A DNA stretch of 64,000 nucleotides, taken from an uncultured Alistipes sp. (GTDB taxonomy: Bacteria > Bacteroidota > Bacteroidia > Bacteroidales > Rikenellaceae). Where the stretch lies: contig CAAGLB010000163.1 of the NCBI GenBank assembly GCA_900770635.1, forward strand, positions 103,992 to 167,991, written 5' to 3'. Each line of letters begins with the position of its first letter. The stretch's first letter is position 1. Made by a program: the position numbers and the translations under genes. A model generated the notes under the pieces. That model ran no database searches. It saw nothing but the letters and a program-made list of their open reading frames with translations, and had not been told where the DNA came from. Of the stretch, positions 51,137 to 59,830 are shown piece after piece.

Positions 51137-54100
51137 TTACATTTTATGGATTATTACCTCAATTCCTTTGTCATTGGCATATTTAATTGCATCATTTACA
51201 GCTTGTAGTGCAGATTCAGAACTATTTGATGGAATGGCGATTTCAAGTTTTTTTTGTAATATCTCTTGAGCATTATGATTTTTATTTACATCTCCCTTAA
51301 AATTATATAATGCATCTGTATATTCGTTGAGTTTTCGTTTGATAGCACTTGGCGAGGCGTAAGATTTAGCGTTAAGATCAATTGATTTTATGCTTGTTGC
51401 TGTTTTTGTAATCTCATCATATTTGTCAATTACAGGGAAATTATCACACCAGCCACCAAGCATTTTCTCAATAACCATACCTCTATCTAATGAATTCATA
51501 TCCCAAATTTTGTCAAGAACCTTGGCATTTTTCGCTGTACGCCAAGTTTTTAATGCTACATTTGCACCGCCAGGCATAAATGGAACAAAAACAGCGGCTG
51601 CGTCATATACAACACCAATAGCATCAAAGAATGCATCGCGATAATTGCCTTCCCTCAGATTTGTAACCAAACTTCGACTACCGTCAATTAGACATAGTAT
51701 ATCCCACCATGTTTCATATGCCTCTCCATCCGGATCCACCAAATTCACTGGATCACCTGCACAATAGGTGTATGGTGAGATATGGTAGAAACTCTCCGCT
51801 TTTGGGTCAATCGACATAAAGCGGCCATAAGTATTCTGGAAACGAGCAAACGAGTCGTAAATATTACTGTTGCCAAACGCAGTCTGCTTCTCCTTGCCTG
51901 TAAATCGATAGTCGGTTGTTGTGCTACTTATCGAAGAAATTTCGCTACCATATGGCATATAGTCGAAAGTGTCAAGCACCTCACCCTCAGCATCGGTTAC
52001 TGCACGCACACTGCCCAGATGGTCGGTGATATAATAGTTAGTAGCCCAACTATTATCTGCAAATACAGCACGACCACCAGTGATTGCAATACTCTCTGGA
52101 ACTAATGCACCATTCTCTACACTCCATCTCAAAGAACCTGTATAGACAAAACCATTGCCTACCGCATCTACTGCCTTGAACTTTGTTCCATCAGCGAAAT
52201 AACTATATTTTACTGATGTGCCGTTCGCTGCAGTAATTTGCTTTGGCAAGTTACAAAGATTATACGATATTTGCAAGCCTGCCTCCACATTTTGAGTCAT
52301 ATTACCACGCTCATCGTAAGTAGGATACCCCAAGTTATTGCCATTTGCAATCATCAGAACAACCTGATTGCCTTGCACTGCATAGTTTCGCGTAGTGGTC
52401 GATAATCCTCTGGTATCACTTAGTTGCACTACATTGCTATTCTTGTCGTAAGTAATCTGCTCACGAGTGGTGTCAATCAAAGGCTTATTCTGCGATAGCG
52501 ATGATCTGAACATTCGAGCGTCGGTCAAACGACCCATACTATCGTAGGTATAGGCAAAACCTTTGAAGCCATTCATAATGCTACCGTGTGCCCAACGCTG
52601 CTCCGAGATTTTGCCAGAATAGCGAGGTGTGCTGTTTGCATATACGGGATCATAATAGCTCAATCGCTCTGTAAAGATGTCCTCGGATAGAACCAGACCA
52701 TCTCTAGATGAAGAGGACACGCTACTAATAGCATCAATCCATCCCTGCAAGTTATATGATGTGCTAATCGCCACATTATCGCCAAGCTCCAGGCGTTTCA
52801 TTCGGCCCAACTCGTCGTAGCTAAATGTGGCATTACTTACTGCTACACCATCAATAGATGTCTGTTCGGTAAGCTGGCGGCTGCGCTCGTCAAAAGTCCG
52901 CTCAGTGCGAATAGTGAGCGTTTGACCATCATAGTTATACTGCTCCAGAGTAATAAGTGGATTACCCACATAGTCGTACTTCACACTTGTGCGACAGCTA
53001 ATACCATCAGGATATTGTGCTACGGTTTGGATAACACGGTCACGCTTATCGTAGTAGTAAGCTCTTGTTAGTTCCTTAGGTGTTGTTGTGCTTTCTGCAT
53101 CGTAGACCTCAAAAATTCGCTCATAAGCAAGCTTGCCTTTGATAGATGACACAGTGTCTACGCCAGTAACAACGACTGAGGTAGTATCGCACTCTAGCCC
53201 GATAGGCAGAGCATCGTAGTTGTCATAGTGCGATGTGTGCTGCACATACTCATCAGAGCTATTATTGGAAAGATAAGATACTTTGCTAATACGATTAAGT
53301 GCATCATAAGAGTAATTCTGGCGAATACCGAGATTATTCAACTTGCTATCTCTGTATGTGGCTAGACGGCCCTTGCTGTCATAATCGTAATACGATGACT
53401 CGCAACCTGGAAGACGGCGTTCTGTTATGCGATCTTCATTGTCATATTGATAAATATAGCAATGGTCTTTTGCCAATGTATCCGTCATTGAGTATGTGGT
53501 GCCATTAGTAAGTAGGTCACTACCCTTAGGGGTGATAACCCAACGCAAACGATTCTTCACATCGTAGACATAGTATGTATCGGCATAGCTGTTGGTTGCT
53601 ACAAGGCGACGCTCAAGAATAGTCTTGCCCTCAGCATCGGTAAATATAGTAACCTGTGTACCATCTTCATCTGTTATAGTGTTTTTATACAAAGACTCAG
53701 CAGCATAATTGCCGGAAACAAGGATGTCACCTGCACTATTTACCAAAATACGTTTTACCTCATTGGCAACATTTAGTGAGTAGTTATATTCGACATAATG
53801 CTGAGTGTCATCGCTCTGATACATCTCGCCTGGCTTATAGCTGCGCACTGCACGGTCAAGCGGCGAGTTATCGAATGTGGTGACAGAAGAGGCAAAATTA
53901 TCATCATTGTATGTATTACTCTTATAAGCAGTATTGCTAGCATAGGCTCCATCGTTATCGTAGCTAAATGGAAGCAACTGTTTAAACTCGCGACCCTTGT
54001 TGTCATAGGTGGTTGTAGCGATAATATCGTTACCGCTCGGTGCTGCACCTACACTAACTTGCTGTATGGGACGACCTAGGCCATCATAGTAAGCATTATC

Positions 54101-55111
54101 AATAACCGCATTAGATGATGTATAATATGTCTGTGTCTGGACATACACTGGGCTAGATGTAGAGTAACATACTATATTCGAATAGCACACAATAGGTTCA
54201 TCATCCTCATCAACTGCGCTAGAGGTAACTTTTCTACGATAGTATGTTGTAGTTGTAGGTTTGGTTACAGTCTTAGTAGTTGAAGTACCTCCAATGTTTG
54301 TCCATTCATCCAAATTAGTTGATGACTGCCAACTAATTGTAGCTCCACTAGAATTAGGGGCTTTAACATTGGTCAGTGTAATACTTGAAGATGAGTCTGT
54401 GTAACTAATTCCAATCTCACCTGCGTTAAACATCGGAAGAATCTCGACAATGTTTGAATAGCCTGAATTGCCGGCACTATCAGTAGCCTTACGGCGATAA
54501 AAATCGGAGGTGTAGCCAATTGCATCTGGAAGATGGTTATTATAATTACTATTTGCAAGTTCCGTCCAATTAGTCTTGTCGTTACTCTTCTCCCACGAAT
54601 ATGTTATGGTAGTACCTGTAAGCGGAATAGCATCGTAAACAGAGACTATTACAGAAGGCCTCTCTCCAACTTCGTGATTCTTATCGGGTCCATCAATTTT
54701 GCCTCCATCCACCTTTGTTAGGGCATTGTAGGTATAATTCAAATCAAGATTATATAGTCCTAGACTTGTTGAATCATCAGTCTTTCGAGCGTTAATAACT
54801 AACGTGAGTGTGCCGTTAATTCTGGCTGAAGTGTCACGGCGCTTGAATTTGATAGTGAACATTGTGCCGCTCACTGTAACACTTTGAACATAATTATTCG
54901 AATCGCTATATCGCAAAAATGTAAAGTCGCTATCGGGTAACAGTAGACCACTATCAGCACCATTGGTCGAGTAAGTCAAATGTGTGGTATATGTCGTCTC
55001 AAAGTTTACATTGCTAATGTTGCTAACAGTCAGCTTGTAATTTATACTAGCAGCATAACTTGTACTGGTTATGCCAATTAACACAAGTAATAAAAAAAAT
55101 AATCGTTTCAT
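51137..55111 (-). CDS. Secreted Rhs/YD-repeat protein with CdiA-EC869-like nuclease toxin
   Basis: This 1324-residue protein has a signal peptide (about 1-20), beta-sandwich segments to about 330, then many YD repeats (YYDGLGRPIQQVSVG and similar). The Rhs core DYRFTGKEKQ...YGRFMSIDP...YTYCAGDPVNLVDPDGE ends near residue 1128. A variable C terminus of about 195 residues follows, with a hydrophobic linker and then GMVIEKMLGGWCDNFPVIDK and SIKSIDLNAKSY (about 1205-1265), matching the CdiA EC869-type PD-(D/E)XK DNase toxins. The first of the pair lies upstream (55203-58190). Confidence 0.88.
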   Translation of the reverse strand: MKRLFFLLLVLIGITSTSYAASINYKLTVSNISNVNFETTYTTHLTYSTNGADSGLLLPDSDFTFLRYSDSNNYVQSVTVSGTMFTIKFKRRDTSARINGTLTLVINARKTDDSTSLGLYNLDLNYTYNALTKVDGGKIDGPDKNHEVGERPSVIVSVYDAIPLTGTTITYSWEKSNDKTNWTELANSNYNNHLPDAIGYTSDFYRRKATDSAGNSGYSNIVEILPMFNAGEIGISYTDSSSSITLTNVKAPNSSGATISWQSSTNLDEWTNIGGTSTTKTVTKPTTTTYYRRKVTSSAVDEDDEPIVCYSNIVCYSTSSPVYVQTQTYYTSSNAVIDNAYYDGLGRPIQQVSVGAAPSGNDIIATTTYDNKGREFKQLLPFSYDNDGAYASNTAYKSNTYNDDNFASSVTTFDNSPLDRAVRSYKPGEMYQSDDTQHYVEYNYSLNVANEVKRILVNSAGDILVSGNYAAESLYKNTITDEDGTQVTIFTDAEGKTILERRLVATNSYADTYYVYDVKNRLRWVITPKGSDLLTNGTTYSMTDTLAKDHCYIYQYDNEDRITERRLPGCESSYYDYDSKGRLATYRDSKLNNLGIRQNYSYDALNRISKVSYLSNNSSDEYVQHTSHYDNYDALPIGLECDTTSVVVTGVDTVSSIKGKLAYERIFEVYDAESTTTPKELTRAYYYDKRDRVIQTVAQYPDGISCRTSVKYDYVGNPLITLEQYNYDGQTLTIRTERTFDERSRQLTEQTSIDGVAVSNATFSYDELGRMKRLELGDNVAISTSYNLQGWIDAISSVSSSSRDGLVLSEDIFTERLSYYDPVYANSTPRYSGKISEQRWAHGSIMNGFKGFAYTYDSMGRLTDARMFRSSLSQNKPLIDTTREQITYDKNSNVVQLSDTRGLSTTTRNYAVQGNQVVLMIANGNNLGYPTYDERGNMTQNVEAGLQISYNLCNLPKQITAANGTSVKYSYFADGTKFKAVDAVGNGFVYTGSLRWSVENGALVPESIAITGGRAVFADNSWATNYYITDHLGSVRAVTDAEGEVLDTFDYMPYGSEISSISSTTTDYRFTGKEKQTAFGNSNIYDSFARFQNTYGRFMSIDPKAESFYHISPYTYCAGDPVNLVDPDGEAYETWWDILCLIDGSRSLVTNLREGNYRDAFFDAIGVVYDAAAVFVPFMPGGANVALKTWRTAKNAKVLDKIWDMNSLDRGMVIEKMLGGWCDNFPVIDKYDEITKTATSIKSIDLNAKSYASPSAIKRKLNEYTDALYNFKGDVNKNHNAQEILQKKLEIAIPSNSSESALQAVNDAIKYANDKGIEVIIHKM

Positions 55112-55202
55112 ATATTTAGCTGTTTAAGTTATTGTATTGGAGTTACAACAATCGGAGGTGTAACAGGATTGATAGGTATTACAATCGTATCATATCCCAA
55201 GT

Positions 55203-58190
55203 CTATAAAGATGGAGAATTTGTGCCAGATATATTGTATACATATCGCTGCACATTGCCCATGACATCAGAAATAGAGATGAGACGACCACATGAATCAT
55301 ATCCATATGTGGTACACTTACCATTATTGTCATAATGTTTTGTCATGCCGACAAGCGGTTCGTACTCATAAATGTCTATCAATGTATTGGATAGATTGTA
55401 CAATGTTGAGCGTTTGCTGCTATCTAATGCCCCAGCTAAGGGTGCATTTGATGTTATGTCCAATACATTGTGCAATGAAGCCGCTGTCATATTTGTGGCT
55501 TTTACGATAGGATACATGCCATTATATCCCCAGAGCATTGCGGTATGCATTCCATGCTCATCAACGATTTCAGTTGGATTGCCATAATCGTCGTAGCTAA
55601 CTATGGTTTGCTTGTCCTTATAGGTTAATAGTAGCAAATCTTCTAGATTGCATGTAGTATTATCATTTAGATTTGCGACACTAACCTTATGAGGCAGTAG
55701 CTGGTCATTATAGCTGTACGTTGTTGCACTTCGCAATTTTGGATTCACGCCAGGTTCTATCTGTGCCACGAACTCCTTTTCTGGAAGATTGTAAAAATGT
55801 CTTTCATTAGATGGGATATATTGCACCCACGACTTTATGGTCTTCCCGTCCATACCCGTTGTAAGAGTTGATGATTTTCTTCCATAATTATCATAATTCA
55901 GTGATTGTGTCAAGGTTGCAATGCCATTATCCAAAAACTCGGTATTACTAATGTTCGTCAGTCGGTAGTCTCCTATGTATCGTTTAACAGAATAAGCATA
56001 CTTGCCACTCAATACAACATATGCACTATATCCTTCATCGTGCATTGAGTAGTTATACTGTGTACTTTTAACAAGTTTGTTTTCAGCATCATAAAACTCC
56101 TTGCAATTCAACTTGCCTCGTTTGTTGTGGTTTGAGTTAGGCTCTCTAAGTATATTGCTTATATACTTGTACCACTTTGGATCTTCAGCATCATCAAGAC
56201 CTCCAGTCTCAATAACCTTTCGTGTCTGCTCATCGTACTCATCTGGATGAGAGTCGTAATCGTTATAATGATATACGATAGACGAACCATCTGCAAATGT
56301 CTCTTTTACCTCTGCGTAGCCAATATGTTGCTTGTCCAATGAGTTGATCGGGTACTCAAGCATTGGGTTGTATACCTGATAACCATGAATGTTGGCAGTA
56401 TAATACTTAGGGAAAGAGTGAACAGTGCCGTTTTTATATGAGAATGTGCGTGACTGAAAACCTCCCAATCCATCGTAGTCGGTAATTCGTTTTACTCTGA
56501 TACCACCAGTTTCATTCGTGCCTGAGAATAGAGTACTATAGCTATGAGCATCAACTAAATATCCAATCTGTTCCTCTTCTGAATTGGCAGTGTCGTCTGG
56601 ATCCATAATACTAAAATCAAGATCGGCAAGAGATAATTCTCGCTTCAACAAAATCTTATCGGCACAATTTGCCTCATACTCAAATTCTGTAAATCCTTTT
56701 GTCGGATATGCAATTCGCTTAAGACAGCCAAGTCGAGCATATTCCCAATTTGGAATTCTAGGGCATGGAGACTTAAGAACATCATTATAGTTGCTATTAA
56801 CTTCAGAACCAATAATATTGCTATATGAGTTTCCGTTACCATTGTAAAATCCCCAAAAGTCGGTATCTGCAGTTGAGATAGCAGGATATGTGTACTCTTC
56901 GTGGTATGTCATAGTATAATCCCCTAAGCCATCAGTACTAATTTTTGTCAAGATTAGGCGGTTATCCTTATTCTTGTACGAGAATGTTGTCTTGTGAATC
57001 TGCTTATTGTTAGGAGAAATCACTCTAATAGCATCTAGTTTGTAAAGAGCCTGTGTAATGTTGTGATCATATATAATGTCGGAATTTAACTCACTATTTG
57101 GCCTATCTAAGCTAGTCTTTAGTGATTTTGAAAATGTGATAGAAGTCCTTTTACTATCATTGCTATCATTAATGATTATCTCATCTAAATAACATGTGCG
57201 TGTAATGCTAACATTACGATAATGATTCTTGCCATAATTATCTATGCTATATCCAGGAACAAATGTCATGACTAAAAAAGGATTATTAGTCGTTTCTGTA
57301 TTCACATGTGGGTACATAAATGTATTGCCTACATCAGAATACAAGTATTCAACAACGCGACCATTAGGTGCCTCAATTTTAGTTAGATTCCAGGTGACAA
57401 TTGGATACTCTGTTTGAGAGTTGCCATGAGCAAAATTAAAATTGGTATTAGTAGCAAAAGTACCTGATATATTGCGTTCAACACAATTATTATATATCAT
57501 GGTGTCAGCGCTGCCGAATGTGTATTTGTATCCATCAGCAGTCATAATTGTAAAACCCTTTAATTCACCATTGCTATAGCAAATGGTGTTGATTGTATAA
57601 GTTCCGTGCTGTCCGTTTGTATTGTATACCTTTGGTTGCTTGTTCCCATCAAAATGGAAAGTGCCACTATGACCTAAGAAGTTGAAATGATAAATATCGG
57701 ATGTTGTCTCTCTGCCATTTACCTGATATGCAGTTAAAGTGCTATTTATATTGCCAGCTGTTAGGTCCATAATCGATTCGTCTGATGCGGGGCTTCCGTT
57801 GAGAAATCCACTGAGCCCTTCGTAGATTCTGTCATCGGGAATGCCTACGATTTCTCTGGAAATAGCACCTCCGCAATTCAAGAACCAGTTCAATCCGAGA
57901 ATGCCTGTTTGTCGGCTGGGAACAAAGCCTTCAGAAACATAACTTACGGAAATAGGCAGTTCAAAGTCATTGTCCTTATATGTATATATAGGTACATTGA
58001 CCATTGCCTTTCCTGTATAGTAGTCTACAGGATTTGAACCGTAACGAATAAAGGCCCAAGTTTGAGGCGTTGGAGCATACGCTGAAATATCTGCTGCCTC
58101 AGACGAATTATTGATGCTCTCTTGTGCATATAAGTTATGCGCTAGCGATATGGAGCATGTAAGTAGTAATAGTTTTTTTAAAATATTCAT
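55203..58190 (-). CDS. Secreted SpvB/YD-repeat partner protein of the Rhs toxin
   Basis: From the ATG at 58190 (MNILKKLL) the product has about 994 residues with a signal peptide ending LYAQ; the frame extends upstream to 58274 through the leader. AFIRYGSNPVDYYTGKAMVN and ILGLNWFLNCGGAISREI resemble the N-terminal shell domain of Bacteroidetes YD-repeat proteins. YD repeats run to the end. It precedes the toxin protein by 91 nt on the same strand. A shell-forming role is inferred by analogy with Tc/Rhs cocoons. Confidence 0.82.
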   Translation of the reverse strand: MNILKKLLLLTCSISLAHNLYAQESINNSSEAADISAYAPTPQTWAFIRYGSNPVDYYTGKAMVNVPIYTYKDNDFELPISVSYVSEGFVPSRQTGILGLNWFLNCGGAISREIVGIPDDRIYEGLSGFLNGSPASDESIMDLTAGNINSTLTAYQVNGRETTSDIYHFNFLGHSGTFHFDGNKQPKVYNTNGQHGTYTINTICYSNGELKGFTIMTADGYKYTFGSADTMIYNNCVERNISGTFATNTNFNFAHGNSQTEYPIVTWNLTKIEAPNGRVVEYLYSDVGNTFMYPHVNTETTNNPFLVMTFVPGYSIDNYGKNHYRNVSITRTCYLDEIIINDSNDSKRTSITFSKSLKTSLDRPNSELNSDIIYDHNITQALYKLDAIRVISPNNKQIHKTTFSYKNKDNRLILTKISTDGLGDYTMTYHEEYTYPAISTADTDFWGFYNGNGNSYSNIIGSEVNSNYNDVLKSPCPRIPNWEYARLGCLKRIAYPTKGFTEFEYEANCADKILLKRELSLADLDFSIMDPDDTANSEEEQIGYLVDAHSYSTLFSGTNETGGIRVKRITDYDGLGGFQSRTFSYKNGTVHSFPKYYTANIHGYQVYNPMLEYPINSLDKQHIGYAEVKETFADGSSIVYHYNDYDSHPDEYDEQTRKVIETGGLDDAEDPKWYKYISNILREPNSNHNKRGKLNCKEFYDAENKLVKSTQYNYSMHDEGYSAYVVLSGKYAYSVKRYIGDYRLTNISNTEFLDNGIATLTQSLNYDNYGRKSSTLTTGMDGKTIKSWVQYIPSNERHFYNLPEKEFVAQIEPGVNPKLRSATTYSYNDQLLPHKVSVANLNDNTTCNLEDLLLLTYKDKQTIVSYDDYGNPTEIVDEHGMHTAMLWGYNGMYPIVKATNMTAASLHNVLDITSNAPLAGALDSSKRSTLYNLSNTLIDIYEYEPLVGMTKHYDNNGKCTTYGYDSCGRLISISDVMGNVQRYVYNISGTNSPSL

Positions 58191-58371
58191 TTGTTGTAGT
58201 TTTAGGTTAAAATTAATGCTTATCTGTCGATATATTTGTATTTGCAATTCTTCATAGTTCACAATTGCGAACACTGGGGTCTGCTCTAATTAGGTGCCCT
58301 AGTTGAAATGGCATAATAGTGGTGCGAGATGCTATTTTGTTGTGTATTTTCATTTTATATACTATTTATGT

Positions 58372-58401
58372 TTGTAAGTTTGATATTTTTTGCTAACTTT
58401 G
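58372..58401 (+). promoter_or_regulatory. Promoter of the S24 repressor
   Basis: TTG (58372-58374) and TAACTTTG (58394-58401) are 19 nt apart, about 103 nt before the repressor start. Confidence 0.6.
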
Positions 58402-58428
58402 TCCTAGCTAATTGAGCTAACTACGGTG

Positions 58429-58460
58429 CAAATATAATACGCAAATGCGCAAAATGCAAA
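58429..58460 (-). promoter_or_regulatory. Promoter of the Rhs operon
   Basis: On the minus strand TATATTTG (58436-58429) lies 20 nt after TTTG (58460-58457). The -33 element is inside the repeated GCAAA/TTGCGAA region. Confidence 0.6.
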
Positions 58461-58497
58461 TTTATTGCGAATAAAATAACGCTTTTGCGAATAATTT
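58440..58497. promoter_or_regulatory. Putative S24-repressor operators
   Basis: The 58-bp segment holds direct ATTGCGAATA and TTTTGCGAATA copies on one side and inverted GCAAA-type half-sites (ACGCAAATGCGCAAAATGCAAA) on the other. Repeated half-sites of this kind next to a phage-type repressor gene are usually its operators. They overlap the -33 region of the Rhs promoter and the repressor leader, so both genes could be repressed together. Confidence 0.55.
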
Positions 58498-58504
58498 TTA
58501 TAGT

Positions 58505-59209
58505 ATGAATATTAATGAGAGATTTGAAGAAGTCATAAAGGCTTTATACAGAGGCAATAAGCGAGCGTTTGCTCAGGCGATAGGTGTGTCGGCTACAGTC
58601 ATTGAGAATGTTGTTGGTACTCGAAAGGGTAAGCCTTCTTATGATGTATTGGAGAAAATATGCGCAAATGCAAATATATCGGCAGAGTGGCTTATCACAG
58701 GTAGAGGATCGATGACTATAGCAGAAAAGAGCCTCAATCACACATCTATTCAAGAGGAGTTTACCTTGAAGACTGATAAAAAGATAAGTATCCAGAGTGT
58801 TCCTCTTTACGAATTAGATGCTACTGCTGGATTAGTATCGCTATTTGATACAAAGTCTAGACAGGTTCCTATTGATCATCTTCAAATTCCAGACCTCCCA
58901 CCATGTGATGGAGCTATATATGTAAGAGGAGATTCAATGTATCCTCTTCTCAAAAGTGGAGACATAGTGCTGTATAGGGAGGTCGGAAATTCTTTAGATA
59001 ATATTCTATGGGGAGAGATGTATTTACTTTCATTCACTCTTGATGGTGAGGATTACATAACCATTAAATATATACAGCGAGGTGAGGATGACAAGCATAT
59101 TAGGTTAGTAAGTCACAATCCACATCATGCACCTAAAGATATACCATTGGATACAATAAGAGCTTTAGCACTTGTTAAAGCGAGTGTTAGATTTAATACG
59201 ATGGGGTAG
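58505..59209 (+). CDS. CI/LexA-like self-cleaving repressor (HTH plus S24 peptidase)
   Basis: This 234-residue protein has an N-terminal XRE-type helix-turn-helix (about 12-65, FAQAIGVSATVIENVVG). A C-terminal S24 domain carries Ser144 (RGDSMYPLLKSGD) and Lys188 (YITIKYIQR) as the catalytic dyad. An Ala-Gly bond at 108-109 (LDATAGLVSL) is the expected autocleavage site. It therefore looks RecA-inducible like CI or LexA. It diverges from the Rhs operon and precedes the patatin operon by 621 nt. Confidence 0.93.
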   Translation: MNINERFEEVIKALYRGNKRAFAQAIGVSATVIENVVGTRKGKPSYDVLEKICANANISAEWLITGRGSMTIAEKSLNHTSIQEEFTLKTDKKISIQSVPLYELDATAGLVSLFDTKSRQVPIDHLQIPDLPPCDGAIYVRGDSMYPLLKSGDIVLYREVGNSLDNILWGEMYLLSFTLDGEDYITIKYIQRGEDDKHIRLVSHNPHHAPKDIPLDTIRALALVKASVRFNTMG

Positions 59210-59304
59210 TATTACATTGGTGATAAAATGTTTCTACTTATATATCGGTAAGATGTCTACACTATCCACTGATTTCGGTGTGGGTTATAAATATTTTGGA
59301 ATGT

Positions 59305-59336
59305 AGCCAGTTGCCAATCGGTGACTGGCTTCTTTA
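59305..59336 (+). terminator. Terminator after the S24 repressor
   Basis: AGCCAGTTGCC and GGTGACTGGCT form an 11-bp stem with two G-T pairs over an AATC loop, followed by TCTTTA. The rest of the 59210-59830 gap is AT-rich; beyond the leader elements listed separately I see no gene in it. Confidence 0.65.
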
Positions 59337-59688
59337 GTGGTATTAACCTCTCGTGTCTCCGTAAATTCAGGGATGTCTATCTATAACTATGCATTATATA
59401 TGCCTTAATAGTTTGCCGTATATAATTAAATTGATATTTAGATTACTATGAAAAAAGAACCTTAATTGATCAATACAAGAACTGCCGGCCCTTTTTAGTA
59501 GTAGGTCTAATGAAGAAATGTGAAAATGATTTTTGGGGGAAATGGTAGTGAACTAAACAATGTACCTATGTAAATACACTACTTAAGTATAAGTGAACAA
59601 TAAATCATACTTTAATTAGTAGAGGCATTAATAATAAAATTATTTCATTTATTTTAAGAGTTTATTTTATTAAAATAGAGAAAAATGT

Positions 59689-59696
59689 TATATTTG
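59689..59696 (+). promoter_or_regulatory. Likely -7 element of the patatin operon
   Basis: TATATTTG matches the Bacteroidota -7 consensus about 135 nt before the patatin ATG. A clear -33 TTG is not seen, so the promoter may be weak or need an activator. Confidence 0.5.
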
Positions 59697-59796
59697 TAAC
59701 AAATTAGCTAGTTCATATATAAACGCATTGAGTTTTGACTAGCCCATAATAATAAGCCTGATAGAGAACCTGTTCTAATCGATATGAATCAGAGTA

Positions 59797-59816
59797 TATA
59801 TCGTTTAGACGATATA
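59797..59816 (+). promoter_or_regulatory. Leader hairpin just before the patatin start
   Basis: TATATCGT (59797-59804) pairs with ACGATATA (59809-59816) over a TTAG loop, 14 nt before the ATG. A second, weaker GCTAGT/ACTAGC hairpin lies near 59709-59744. The structures could shield the ribosome site and tune translation. Confidence 0.5.
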
Positions 59817-59830
59817 AGCCTATTGTTAAT

